Shown here: piece by piece, positions 25,483-32,546 of the stretch
Numbering within the stretch: the first letter of the stretch is position 1
How the letters are laid out: every line of letters starts with the position of its first letter
Assembly: GCF_005795905.1 (NCBI RefSeq)
Contig: NZ_VAWE01000001.1
Coordinates: 4,887,001 to 4,951,000 of the forward strand
Length of the DNA stretch: 64,000 nt
Direction of reading: 5' to 3'
DNA from: Streptomyces marianii
Lineage (GTDB): Bacteria > Actinomycetota > Actinomycetes > Streptomycetales > Streptomycetaceae
Notes under the pieces: generated by a model
Told to the model about the DNA's origin: nothing
The model's database searches: none
Seen by the model: only the letters and a program-made list of their open reading frames with translations
Made by a program: the position numbers and the translations under genes

Positions 25483-25913
25483 CCTAGTGCTGCTCGCCGG
25501 GCTCACTGCCTGCGGGGCATCGGCTGAGCCGGCGGAGGCTACAGACAGCGTCCCCCCCGACTCCGACAGCACGTGCGGAGACCACCACACAGGCTAACCA
25601 AGGCATCGGGCCCATGGCCGATTTCGTTGGTGGGAACGTCAAGGGGGCGCTCATGCAACTCGACCCGAAGGTCGACGTGAGAGTCACTGACAGCAGCGGG
25701 CAGGACCGCGAGATTGGCGATGAGAGCGATTGGAAGATTTGCACCCAGGAGCCGTTGCCTGGCTACCCGCCTAACGGACAGGTCATCCGCTTCGGCGCGG
25801 TGTTGATAGGCGAGAACTGCTGACGTCCGAGGTGAATCCGGCCTGAGTAAGGTCCGAGCGCCGGTCGCCCAGGAACCCTCTGGGCTCGCCCCGTAAGAGT
25901 GAGTCCCGTGACC

Positions 25914-25978
25914 GCGACGATCTTGAAAACCGTCGTGGGAGCGATGTCACCGTGGGTTCAAATCCCACACCCACCGCA
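25914..25978 (+). other. 3' half of tRNA-Ser(UGA), probable att relic
   Basis: The sequence gives the anticodon loop CTTGAAA (anticodon TGA), a Ser-type long variable arm (GTGGGAGCGATGTCACC), a perfect TΨC arm (GTGGG TTCAAAT CCCAC) and the acceptor 3' strand ACCCACC plus GCA. The 5' half (GGTGGGT...) is absent and one anticodon-stem pair is A-C, so it is not functional. This is what remains of an element integrated into tRNA-Ser. Confidence 0.75.
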
Positions 25979-26132
25979 CGTGAACGGCGCCTGACCAGGC
26001 AACTCGGTCGGGGGCTGTTCCCGTTCCCACCTCCGTGATCAACCGCTGTTCCCCGTGGTTTCCCACTCGATGGGGCACGCAAAGGGCACGGTGTGGGCCT
26101 GTCGTGCGGATCATGCATTGAGGATTTGGCAT

Positions 26133-26456
26133 ATGAGCTACTTCATGTACGACGTCATGGGCGGGACGGTTGATGAACCCGACTCTGAGACGATGCGTCG
26201 GGTCCTGGATGGCCTGGCGGACGCCGACGACGAGCATCCGGATGTGTCGTTGTCACATGAGTCTGGCTGGTCCCTCAGCGCGTTCGTCGGTGGCCTGCTG
26301 CTTTGGGAAAACACCGAGGACGACTCAGTAGTCCCCGGCCAGATGCGCGCAGTCAGCACGGACGAAGTCCTACGACTGTTTGGGCTCCTCGCTGCCGGCG
26401 ACATCGCCGCGATCGACACACAGCCCTGGCAGAGGTATGGGGTCACACGCTCGTAG
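26133..26456 (+). CDS. Small acidic protein of unknown function
   Basis: 107 residues from ATG 26133 (upstream in-frame codons lack support). It starts YFMYDVMGGTVDEPDSETMR and contains ADDEHPDVSLSHESGWSLSA and LLLWENTEDDSVVPGQMRAV, with a final helix ending DIAAIDTQPWQ. It is rich in Asp and Glu, and resembles small orphan proteins of Streptomyces that accompany toxin systems as putative immunity proteins. That role is inference. It is followed directly by structured element copy 2. Confidence 0.65.
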   Translation: MSYFMYDVMGGTVDEPDSETMRRVLDGLADADDEHPDVSLSHESGWSLSAFVGGLLLWENTEDDSVVPGQMRAVSTDEVLRLFGLLAAGDIAAIDTQPWQRYGVTRS

Positions 26457-26460
26457 TCAG

Positions 26461-26596
26461 GGTCGGCGGAGCGGCTTTGGGCTGGAGCTGCCATGGGGCG
26501 AGAGATCGGGCCTGTAAGCTTTCCGCGACTCGGGCAGTCTCTGGACTGCCCGCAATAGCCCGATGTGGGCCCCGATCTTCGAGGCTCGCCCCATGG
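26461..26596. other. Structured noncoding element, copy 2
   Basis: It opens with the same 17 bases as copy 1 (GGTCGGCGGAGCGGCTT). Nested stems follow: CCATGGGGCGAG 26491-26502 with CTCGCCCCATGG 26585-26596 (12 bp, perfect), AGATCGGGCC 26503-26512 with GGCCCCGATCT 26568-26578 (one bulge), and CGGGCAG 26531-26537 with CTGCCCG 26546-26552. It starts 4 bp after a stop codon and ends 11 bp before the IS5-family inverted repeat. Before that insertion it would have lain between two convergent genes. Confidence 0.6.
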
Positions 26597-26633
26597 TGGC
26601 TGCGTAAGAAGTCATCTCAATTGGGTTTCCTGC

Positions 26634-27263
26634 CTATCGGTGTAGGTGAGTCAGAATCTCATCGCTCACGGGATAGGGGCGTTCGTGCGGCAGGAGTTGC
26701 TGGGCGGCGTCCAGCTCTCCGCCCTGTACATGGGCGTGGATCGTCCGGGCCAGCGGCGTGACGTCGGCGATGGAGACGATCCACTCGTCGGCGTAGAGAC
26801 GTGCGGCTTCGTCGGCGAGGCCGAGTTGTAGCGATCGGTGGGGTAGGGGCTGAAGATGCAGGTCGCGTTCGGGGTCCCATTGAACCCGGGCAGGAGCCCG
26901 CTTCAGCTGGCGCCTCCACGTGTTGCGGTCGGTGTGGAGGCCGTGCTCATAGTGGGACAGGCAGGCGTGCCGCAGTGCCCACCTGAAGCCTTCCCGGGTG
27001 ATCTCGACGGCGAGGACATGCTCCTGACCTTCCTTGGTGCCCCACCCGCAGCGGTACATCATCCACAGAAATGACGGCTTGATCCACGTCATCCGGTCCC
27101 GCTGCCACACTGCCGGGAATCGACCGTCTCGGGCCGCCTCCAGACCGATCTCCGGCGAGTATGCCTGGTAGACGGTGATCGTCGAGTCCGTGTGAAGGGC
27201 TCTGATCTGATGCTTGGGTTGTGTCACTGGATCAGGGTGATCACACCGCTTCACGTGCGCCAT
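26634..27263 (-). CDS. DUF4291 protein, apparent IS passenger gene
   Basis: 209 residues with the family signature almost unbroken: DSTITVYQAYSPEIGLEAAR, DGRFPAVWQRDRMTWIKPSF, LWMMYRCGWGTKEGQEHVLA, VEITREGFRWALRHACLSHY, then RVQWDPERDLHLQPLPHRSL and QLGL. The fold and role of DUF4291 are not established; some members occur near defence or nucleic-acid genes. The start is 4 nt after the transposase stop and the stop is 9 bp from the terminal repeat, so it fits exactly inside the element. Confidence 0.85.
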   Translation of the reverse strand: MAHVKRCDHPDPVTQPKHQIRALHTDSTITVYQAYSPEIGLEAARDGRFPAVWQRDRMTWIKPSFLWMMYRCGWGTKEGQEHVLAVEITREGFRWALRHACLSHYEHGLHTDRNTWRRQLKRAPARVQWDPERDLHLQPLPHRSLQLGLADEAARLYADEWIVSIADVTPLARTIHAHVQGGELDAAQQLLPHERPYPVSDEILTHLHR

Positions 27264-27267
27264 CGAA

Positions 27268-28602
27268 TTACCGCGGCGTGGCGCCTCCGAGTCTGCGGTA
27301 GCAGATGAGGGTGCAGGCGATGCTGGTGAAGGCGAGGAAGTGGTCGGCTTTGCGTTCGTAGCGCCGGTGGAGTCGGTGGCAGCCGGAGAGCCAGGCCGTC
27401 GGGTCGGCCGTGGGGCGAGTCCTGTTCCGCGCGGCCTCCCGCCGAACCGGACATGACGGTTTCCCGGTCATCCGGCTCTCCAGTGACTACTGCGCGAGTG
27501 GTCTGGCTGGCCGTTCCGAGTGGATGCGGTCGTGGCAGGTGTCGCAGGCCACGACGGTTTCGCGGCACCGGTGAAGCATGACGCGCGCCCAGTCGGAAGG
27601 CTGCCATCCGGCATGCGCGAGGTCGGCGAGAGCGCGGACGTGGTGCACTTGCACGTTGCCCTTGCTTCCGCAGATCTCGCAGGTGTCCGTCAGGAGTCTC
27701 GCGATGAGTTCCTTCTGCGGATAGTCCACCCGGACCGGTTCACGATCGGCGAGTTCCGCCGCCCGCTGCCCTGCCGTTGGAGGGGAATTCCACCGAACCG
27801 TGCCACCAGCGGTTTCCTCTTCTTCCGCTCGATACGGGCCTCGAAACAGACTCGGGGACCGCGTTCCTCCCGGCTGAACCGGGGATGCAAACAGAGCGCC
27901 TCGTGGCGCACATGGTGCGTTCGATGGTCCAGCAGTGGCGGCCCAGCCGCTGTGAGGACTCGACGCCCCTGCGGGCGATGCGGTGGGTGATGCCACGCTC
28001 GCGTAACCATCGCCGCAGATGGGAGTAGTCGTAACCCTTGTCCCCATGCAGCTTGCCCGGCTTGCGCCGCCGGGGCCCGCAGCGGGATCGGATCGGCGGC
28101 ATGCCCTTCACCAGCGGGATCAGGGCCTGACTGTCGTGCAGGTTCGCTGCCGAGATCCCGACGGAGATGGGCAGACCGGTTCGCTCGGTGATCAGATGGA
28201 TCTTTGAACCGTACTTGCCCCGGTCGACAGGATTCGGGCCTGTCAGGTCCCCCTTTTCAAGGCCCGCATGTTGACCGAGTCGATCGCGCAGCGGGACCAG
28301 TCCAGCTCGCCCCGAGACCCGAGCTCGTCGAGGGTCAGGCGGTGGAGCTTCGCCCACACCCTGGCCTTCGTCCACTCCGAGAAACGCCGGTGGGCTGTGG
28401 CTCCCGACGGCCCGAACGACGCGGACGGCAACTGCTGCCACGTACAGCCCGACGTGGCCACGAACACGATCGCGGCCAGCACCTCTCGGTCACCGTGCCG
28501 ACGCCGGCCACCACCCTGAGGCCGCGAAGGGGCCTCAGGCACCACCCGCTGAAACAGCTCCCACAACTCGTCCGGCACCAGCCGCTCAACGATCCCCACC
28601 AC
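27268..28602 (-). pseudogene. IS5-family transposase (orfA/orfB) split by a group II intron relic
   Basis: OrfA starts near GTG 28602 (VVGIVERLVPDELWELFQRV) and ends at MRALKRGT. A slippery A4G5 run allows the usual frameshift into orfB (GDLTGPNPVDRGKYGSKIHL ... HGDKGYDYSHLRRWLRERGI). OrfB is interrupted after RHCWTIERT by 514 bp of intron sequence and resumes as AWLSGCHRLHRRYERKADHF to RRLGGATPR. Excising the intron gives a continuous frame through an ATG codon rebuilt from both sides. The catalytic residues seem present, so it was once functional. Confidence 0.85.
27398..27911 (-). mobile_element. Degenerate group II intron (internal deletion)
   Basis: On the minus strand the intron begins GTGCGCC at 27911, matching the GUGYG 5' consensus. 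It ends in AC at 27398, preceded by a typical domain V hairpin at 27444-27478 (GAGCCGGATGAC...GTCATGTCCGGTTC). Between them is only the C-terminal part of a maturase: ARIERKKRKPLVARFGGIPL in one frame, then a frameshift to DYPQKELIARLLTDTCEICG, NVQVHHVRALADLAHAGWQP and the HNH-like end. The RNA core domains and the reverse transcriptase are deleted, so it cannot move and probably cannot splice. Confidence 0.78.
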
Positions 28603-28651
28603 GGCTGACAGCCTACAGATCGGCCAAATGAGATGACCTCTGAAGTGGTGC

Positions 28652-29350
28652 TCAGCTCCCGTCGTGCAGCGCGCTACTGATCTCCAGAAGGCGCCCCTCG
28701 GGCAGAGCGAATGCGTTGCTTGGGTTTCGGTAGGAGTGCCCACCGTCGTTGGTCCAGACGCCGCCTGCCGACCGCCACCGAACGGGAGCCCATCGACCCT
28801 GGTTCTCAAGGAGCATCCTTGCCACCTCGGCGGGCTCTTCGATCAAGGTGAGAGCCGCGAGCGAAGTGGTGAGAGTCGCGGCTGCATCGTCGGAAAGTAG
28901 CGCGTCGCCGAGTGTGGGGAAGAGCAGCAAGAGACGGGCGTCAGCATCACCAATGCCTTCTGCTGCCGACTGCCGAGCAACGGACAGCAGTTCCGGCCAG
29001 GCCATGCCGGGCCCCATGAAGTGACCGTCGACCACAGCGAGGGTTTCCGCTTCGGACCAGTCCGGCTGATGGATCAGATAGTCCACACCCCATTCGTCCA
29101 CGAAGTTGCGGTAGACGACGTAGATGGTGTGCCCAGAGCGCAGCGGCACACTGAACACCGGCCACTCATGCTCGGCGGACAGTGTGCGATACAGCTCCAT
29201 GGCCGCATCCCAGTCTGCGCCGAACGCGGCTCGTTGTGCATCCTCCCCCCGCAGGCAGGAGCCGAGGTGCACAGGCCAGAACAACGGGTCGTCCAGGTAG
29301 GCGTCGCCCCGGACCAAGGGGCCGCCTTCGTATCCGGGGATCTTGAGCAT
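28652..29350 (-). CDS. Hypothetical protein (232 aa), immunity-like
   Basis: The protein starts MLKIPGYEGGPLVRGDAYLD and includes VFSVPLRSGHTIYVVYRNFV, DEWGVDYLIHQPDW and a helical second half. There is no signal peptide or membrane segment. No family name is recognised. The acidic, single-domain character and the mobile context resemble polymorphic-toxin immunity proteins (inference). Its stop is 11 bp from the IS5-family terminus. ATG 29350 starts about 270 bp from the divergent gene at 29617. Confidence 0.6.
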   Translation of the reverse strand: MLKIPGYEGGPLVRGDAYLDDPLFWPVHLGSCLRGEDAQRAAFGADWDAAMELYRTLSAEHEWPVFSVPLRSGHTIYVVYRNFVDEWGVDYLIHQPDWSEAETLAVVDGHFMGPGMAWPELLSVARQSAAEGIGDADARLLLLFPTLGDALLSDDAAATLTTSLAALTLIEEPAEVARMLLENQGRWAPVRWRSAGGVWTNDGGHSYRNPSNAFALPEGRLLEISSALHDGS

Positions 29351-29616
29351 GTGCAGATGATCGCACGCGGGACAGTCGCCGCGTGAGGAGCGAGGTTCGG
29401 CCCTCCTCCGCCTCAGTTTCCGTCTCGTTCACTGTCGTTCGCGAAGGTTCAGACGAGACCGGAGCCAGTAGCCGCTAGCTCAACCGGCCGGCCATGAACG
29501 CAGTTGCACGGCCCCGCCCAAGGCACCCGCAGCCACCACCACAGTTGGAAAACGTGTTGGTCACCACTGATGCTCGGACCGGCGGCACCACCAGTCGAGG
29601 CGAGTAGGTTGACGCC

Positions 29617-29961
29617 GTGGACGATGAAGAGATCACCATCAGACTCACACGCGATCAAGCGTTCGTGTTGTCGGACTGGCTTTACCAAGTCATGTTCCAG
29701 TCCGATGACCTTGAGGGGATCATGCGCGACCGAGCTGTCTGGTCACCGATCTACACCATCTCGGGAACGCTGGACACGACGCTGAGCGAGATCTTCATGC
29801 CCGACTACGCCGAGCGGCTCGACGCAGCCAAGGAGCGACTCCGAGCCGACCTCTACGGCGATGCCGACGGACCAACGGCGTCAGGCAGGGACGCGGACGC
29901 CGCACCACAAGCGCACCAGATAGAGCGGGGAACAGCGGGGAATCACGGTGAGAGCAGCTGA
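29617..29961 (+). CDS. Small hypothetical protein
   Basis: 114 residues from GTG 29617. The body (EITIRLTRDQAFVLSDWLYQ ... YTISGTLDTTLSEIFMPDYA, ERLDAAKERLRADLYGD) matches a small helical type seen repeatedly in Streptomyces islands. The last ~35 residues are unstructured and may be read-through into intergenic DNA (ERGTAGNHGESS). It is divergent from the 232-residue gene. The role is unknown. Confidence 0.6.
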   Translation: MDDEEITIRLTRDQAFVLSDWLYQVMFQSDDLEGIMRDRAVWSPIYTISGTLDTTLSEIFMPDYAERLDAAKERLRADLYGDADGPTASGRDADAAPQAHQIERGTAGNHGESS

Positions 29962-30066
29962 GCCAGACGAGGCCCCGGCCCAGCCATCAGCCCAGCTCAG
30001 AGCCCAGACCGGCCCCGAATGATCGCAGCTTCCCAAGCTGATGGCTGCCGTCCGAAGACCTTCACG

Positions 30067-30312
30067 TCAGCCCGTGTAGCTCTGCTTTGGCACGATCAGT
30101 GTCTTGGTGGCCTGTCCGACCAGCAGCACCGCGATGACGTGCTCGGTCACGAGCATCCGCACGACTCCGTCGTCCTCGCCGTACACCTCGGTCGCGCCGA
30201 TCGGGTCCTCGCAGGCTGCTGCCGGAGCGAGCGCCAGCTGCTCGCTCTCGGCCGGTGGCATCGCGTCGTGCACCGCTTCCGTGCCGATGCCGTACTTGAG
30301 GCGGTAGGCCAT
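30067..30312 (-). CDS. Small protein downstream of integrase (RelE/ParE-like?)
   Basis: 81 residues from ATG 30312, which shares one base with the integrase stop (TGATG), so it is translationally coupled. The C-terminal half reads CEDPIGATEVYGEDDGVVRM and LVTEHVIAVLLVGQATKTLI, a beta-strand pattern compatible with the RelE/ParE fold. Catalytic residues cannot be assigned, and no antitoxin gene is seen unless the helix-turn-helix in the preceding frame plays that part. Confidence 0.55.
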   Translation of the reverse strand: MAYRLKYGIGTEAVHDAMPPAESEQLALAPAAACEDPIGATEVYGEDDGVVRMLVTEHVIAVLLVGQATKTLIVPKQSYTG

Positions 30313-31925
30313 CAGGCGACGCCGCGGGCGCGGGCGGCGGCGGCCTGGGCTTGGATGCGGCGGCGCGGTGAGCGGTGCCGACCGAGACGCCATGGGCCTG
30401 GGCGATGTCGCCGATGGTGGGGACGTCCTCGCCGGGCAGCATCGTGCCGTCCTTGATGGCGTCCGCGAGATCCTTTGCGATCACTTCCCCAGGGAGCGAG
30501 CTCGCGCGGTGGGGCAGCTTCCATCTTGATGGTTCGGCCGATGGGGCCCACGGTCGCGTCTGGCCGGGCCTGGACGGCCGCCTCGCACTGGCCGCACAGA
30601 GCCTCGGCGCCGTCCTCGGTGACCACGAACATCTCCCACAGCGATTCGTTGCCGCACTCGCAGAGCAGGCGGAGCCCGTTGATGACGGTGATGACCGGCT
30701 GCTCGGCGAGTAGCCCTTCCGGCACCGGCACCGGCAGCTGCTTGGCGAAGGTGGTGACCGCCTGCCGGTCGGAGGTGGCCAGGAAGGCCGCGTAGTACTT
30801 GAGCGTGGTCGCGCCTCCACCGCCGTGGCCGACACGGCCTGCGACCGTTCGTACGTCGGCACCGGCACCCAGGAGCTCGGTCACGTTGTACGCACGCAGG
30901 TCCTTCAGTCGGTGGGTATGGATCTTCAGCTTCTCCGCGAGGCGGCGGTGACGCTGGCTGACGCTCGACGGCACGAGCGGGGTGGAGCTGTCGGCTTCGC
31001 CGGAGAACACGAAGGCATCGCGCGCGACTTCGCCGCCGAGTGCCTTGCAGCGTTCCTCGGCTCGGGCTCGGTGGGCGGCCAGGACGGAACGAGTGATCAC
31101 GTCGATGGCCTGTTTACGGCGCTGGTGGGTCTTGGTGTCCTTGATTCTGCGGTCGTTGTTGGAGTGCTTCACGAAGAGTTCGAGGCGGTCGAGGTTGATG
31201 TCCGACCAGCGCAGGGCGCACATCTCGCCGCGGCGTGAGCCGGTGACCATCGTCATGAACAGGAACGTTCCCCAGTCCAGGTCGCGTTGCCAGGCGGTGT
31301 TCAGAACCAGGGCCGCCTCGCCGGGAGTCGGCGGGTCGGGGTTCGGCTTGGGCTGGGACGGCGGCTCGGCGAGGGCCGCCACGTTCGTCGTCACGTAGCC
31401 CCAGCGCAGGCCGCGGTTGAGTGCCGGGCGCAGGATGAAGTGAATCTTGCGGACGGAGTTCGCGGCGAGCGGCTCGCAGAGGTGCTTCTGCTTCGTCTTG
31501 GGGTCGGTCTTGCCGTTGCGGCGGCCTTCGCACTGGTCCTGGCACTGCCGGAGACGGGCGTAGAACAGCTCCAGTATCTCGGCGGTCAGCTTGCCCGCCT
31601 TGAGGTAGCCGAACGTGCGCTTGAGGTAGTTGCGGATGATGCCCTCGGCCCGCTCGTACGACGTCTCGTCGAGCTCGGCGACGCCCAGCCACCGGTCGAG
31701 CAGGAATGACATGGTCACCTGCGTCTTGGGGTGGCGGTTCTCGTCGACCTGGTGGAGGAGCCTGGTGCGGACCTTCTCCGCCTCGGGCTCCGTCTCGGCC
31801 TGCTCGTGGAGGTAGAGGTCCTTCTTCGTGAGCGGGTCACGTCCGGCATAGACCCGGACGTGAAAGCCGGCCCCGTTGGGACGGATGCTGCCGCGCTGAC
31901 GTCGCTTGCTCTTGGTGTCCGCCAT
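30312..31925 (-). CDS. Tyrosine integrase of the tRNA-Arg element
   Basis: 537 residues. The N-terminal AP2-like arm-binding and SAM-like domains occupy ~1-180 (GSIRPNGAGFHVRVYAGRDP). The catalytic part has TGSRRGEMCALRWSDI (Arg), HTHRLKDLRAYNVTEL (the first box residue is Lys, not His) and GRVGHGGGGATTLKYYAAF (His, Tyr). The family usually ends in a GntR-type helix-turn-helix; here that segment (LPGEVIAKDLADAIKDGTML ... AQAHGVSVGTAH) lies in another frame between ~30375 and 30500, so the tail is frameshifted. The gene starts 87 bp from the tRNA-Arg it targets. Confidence 0.82.
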   Translation of the reverse strand: MADTKSKRRQRGSIRPNGAGFHVRVYAGRDPLTKKDLYLHEQAETEPEAEKVRTRLLHQVDENRHPKTQVTMSFLLDRWLGVAELDETSYERAEGIIRNYLKRTFGYLKAGKLTAEILELFYARLRQCQDQCEGRRNGKTDPKTKQKHLCEPLAANSVRKIHFILRPALNRGLRWGYVTTNVAALAEPPSQPKPNPDPPTPGEAALVLNTAWQRDLDWGTFLFMTMVTGSRRGEMCALRWSDINLDRLELFVKHSNNDRRIKDTKTHQRRKQAIDVITRSVLAAHRARAEERCKALGGEVARDAFVFSGEADSSTPLVPSSVSQRHRRLAEKLKIHTHRLKDLRAYNVTELLGAGADVRTVAGRVGHGGGGATTLKYYAAFLATSDRQAVTTFAKQLPVPVPEGLLAEQPVITVINGLRLLCECGNESLWEMFVVTEDGAEALCGQCEAAVQARPDATVGPIGRTIKMEAAPPRELAPWGSDRKGSRGRHQGRHDAARRGRPHHRRHRPGPWRLGRHRSPRRRIQAQAAAARARGVA

Positions 31926-31970
31926 GGTTCTGGAACCTATACATGGTTAATGCCATGGCTACGACGAACA

Positions 31971-31999
31971 GCGCGCCTACCTCAGAGAGGTAAACGCGC
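31971..31999. terminator. Hairpin between integrase and tRNA-Arg
   Basis: GCGCGCCTACCTC and GAGGTAAACGCGC form a 13-bp stem with two mismatched positions and a 3-nt loop, 13 bp from the tRNA 3' end. It probably terminates the tRNA transcript. A second dyad, CATGGTTAATGCCATG-like, overlaps the integrase start at 31942-31958. Confidence 0.5.
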
Positions 32000-32011
32000 T
32001 GGTCAGACACA

Positions 32012-32052
32012 GTGCCCCCGGCAGGATTCGAACCTGCGACACCCGCTTTAGG
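32012..32052. repeat. attR-like 41-bp direct repeat (tRNA-Arg 3' end)
   Basis: This is identical over 41 bases to 23996-24036. Because it completes the tRNA gene, integration leaves the tRNA functional. The shorter 17-base match at 20570-20586 and the diverged copy at 18629 belong to the same series. Confidence 0.88.
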
Positions 32053-32085
32053 AGAGCGGTGCTCTATCCCCTGAGCTACGAAGGC
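32013..32085 (-). tRNA. tRNA-Arg (CCU)
   Basis: 73 nt without encoded CCA. The 5' strand GCCTTCG pairs with CGGGGGC (two G-U), the D arm contains AGCTC...GAGC, and the anticodon loop CTCCTAA gives CCU. The TΨC arm is GCAGG TTCGAAT CCTGC. All four arms pair. Its 3' part is the attachment site of the island to the left. Confidence 0.93.
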
Positions 32086-32546
32086 GAAGGTGTGGATCTC
32101 TGCGAGATCCGGCGTCTAGCCTAGCGGATCCCGGCTGCTGCCCGGCAAGATTCACGTTTCTCCTGTTCAGGGTGTGTGCGGGCCTGGATCGGGGTGGAGT
32201 CGGGCCGAGGTGCCGTGCTCGTTCCAGAAAGGTGATCGTCGCGTCGACGTCCGGCACGGCGGGGCTGGTCATGGTGTGGGACGGCGCAGGGTGGTTGGCC
32301 GCCGGGAGTGCGTCCATGAGGCGCCGTGCTGTCCGGTCGGGGCGTCCGCCGGGGCCGGTGAGGGGTTTCGGTGCGCCTCGTCGTCCCGCACCTGGTCGCC
32401 CGTCGCCGCAGGTGGGCGGGGATGCGGACAGGCCGGTACGGGGGCCGGGCTGCCGGCGGCCGACCAGGGTCCCCGGCCTTGACGGGCCACCGGGCGCGGC
32501 ATACCGTCGGCCCGCGAGCTGAGCGAGCGCTTAGGAGGGACCGTTC
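32086..32546. other. Interval between tRNA-Arg and the acyl-CoA synthetase gene
   Basis: 460 bp with no convincing gene on either strand. Frames present are Arg/Pro-rich and lack ribosome-binding sites. TAGGAGGGA at the right end is the ribosome-binding site of the next gene. Confidence 0.45.

Larger units (their letters stand above)
24379..25823 (+). pseudogene. PASTA-like lipoprotein gene split by IS481
   Basis: ATG 24379, behind GGGGAGA, starts MRVQALKSVLAL and runs into the insertion sequence at 24417. Removing the element and one copy of the 6-bp duplication restores a lipoprotein signal peptide, VLLAGLTACGASAE, with lipobox LTAC. The frame then meets a seven-C run near 25548. With six C it would continue to the 69-codon frame at 25614-25823, which has PASTA-like features (MADFVGGNVKGALMQLDPKV ... 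WKICTQEP ... IRFGAVLIGENC). Two lesions therefore separate it from a functional surface lipoprotein. Confidence 0.8.
26608..28640 (-). mobile_element. IS5-family element carrying a DUF4291 gene and a group II intron relic
   Basis: Inverted repeats GAAGTCATCTCAATTGG (26608-26624) and, reversed, GAGGTCATCTCATTTGG (28624-28640) differ at two positions. Flanking triplets are TAA and TGA, which fits the TNA targets of the IS1031/IS427 type but is not a perfect duplication. Reading inward from the right end there are orfA, orfB with an intron relic, a DUF4291 gene starting 4 nt after the transposase stop, and then the left inverted repeat 9 bp past the DUF4291 stop. The whole element is 2033 bp. 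Confidence 0.7.

Noticed and set aside
26055..26132. Longer start for the 107-residue protein (26 extra codons)
   Set aside because: The extra residues (MGHAKGTVWACRADHALRIW) are unlike the rest, and the sequence resembles element-end DNA near other att sites.
30067..30312. Firm toxin-antitoxin annotation
   Set aside because: The fold is only suggestive and no antitoxin gene is identifiable, so it is given as a possibility.
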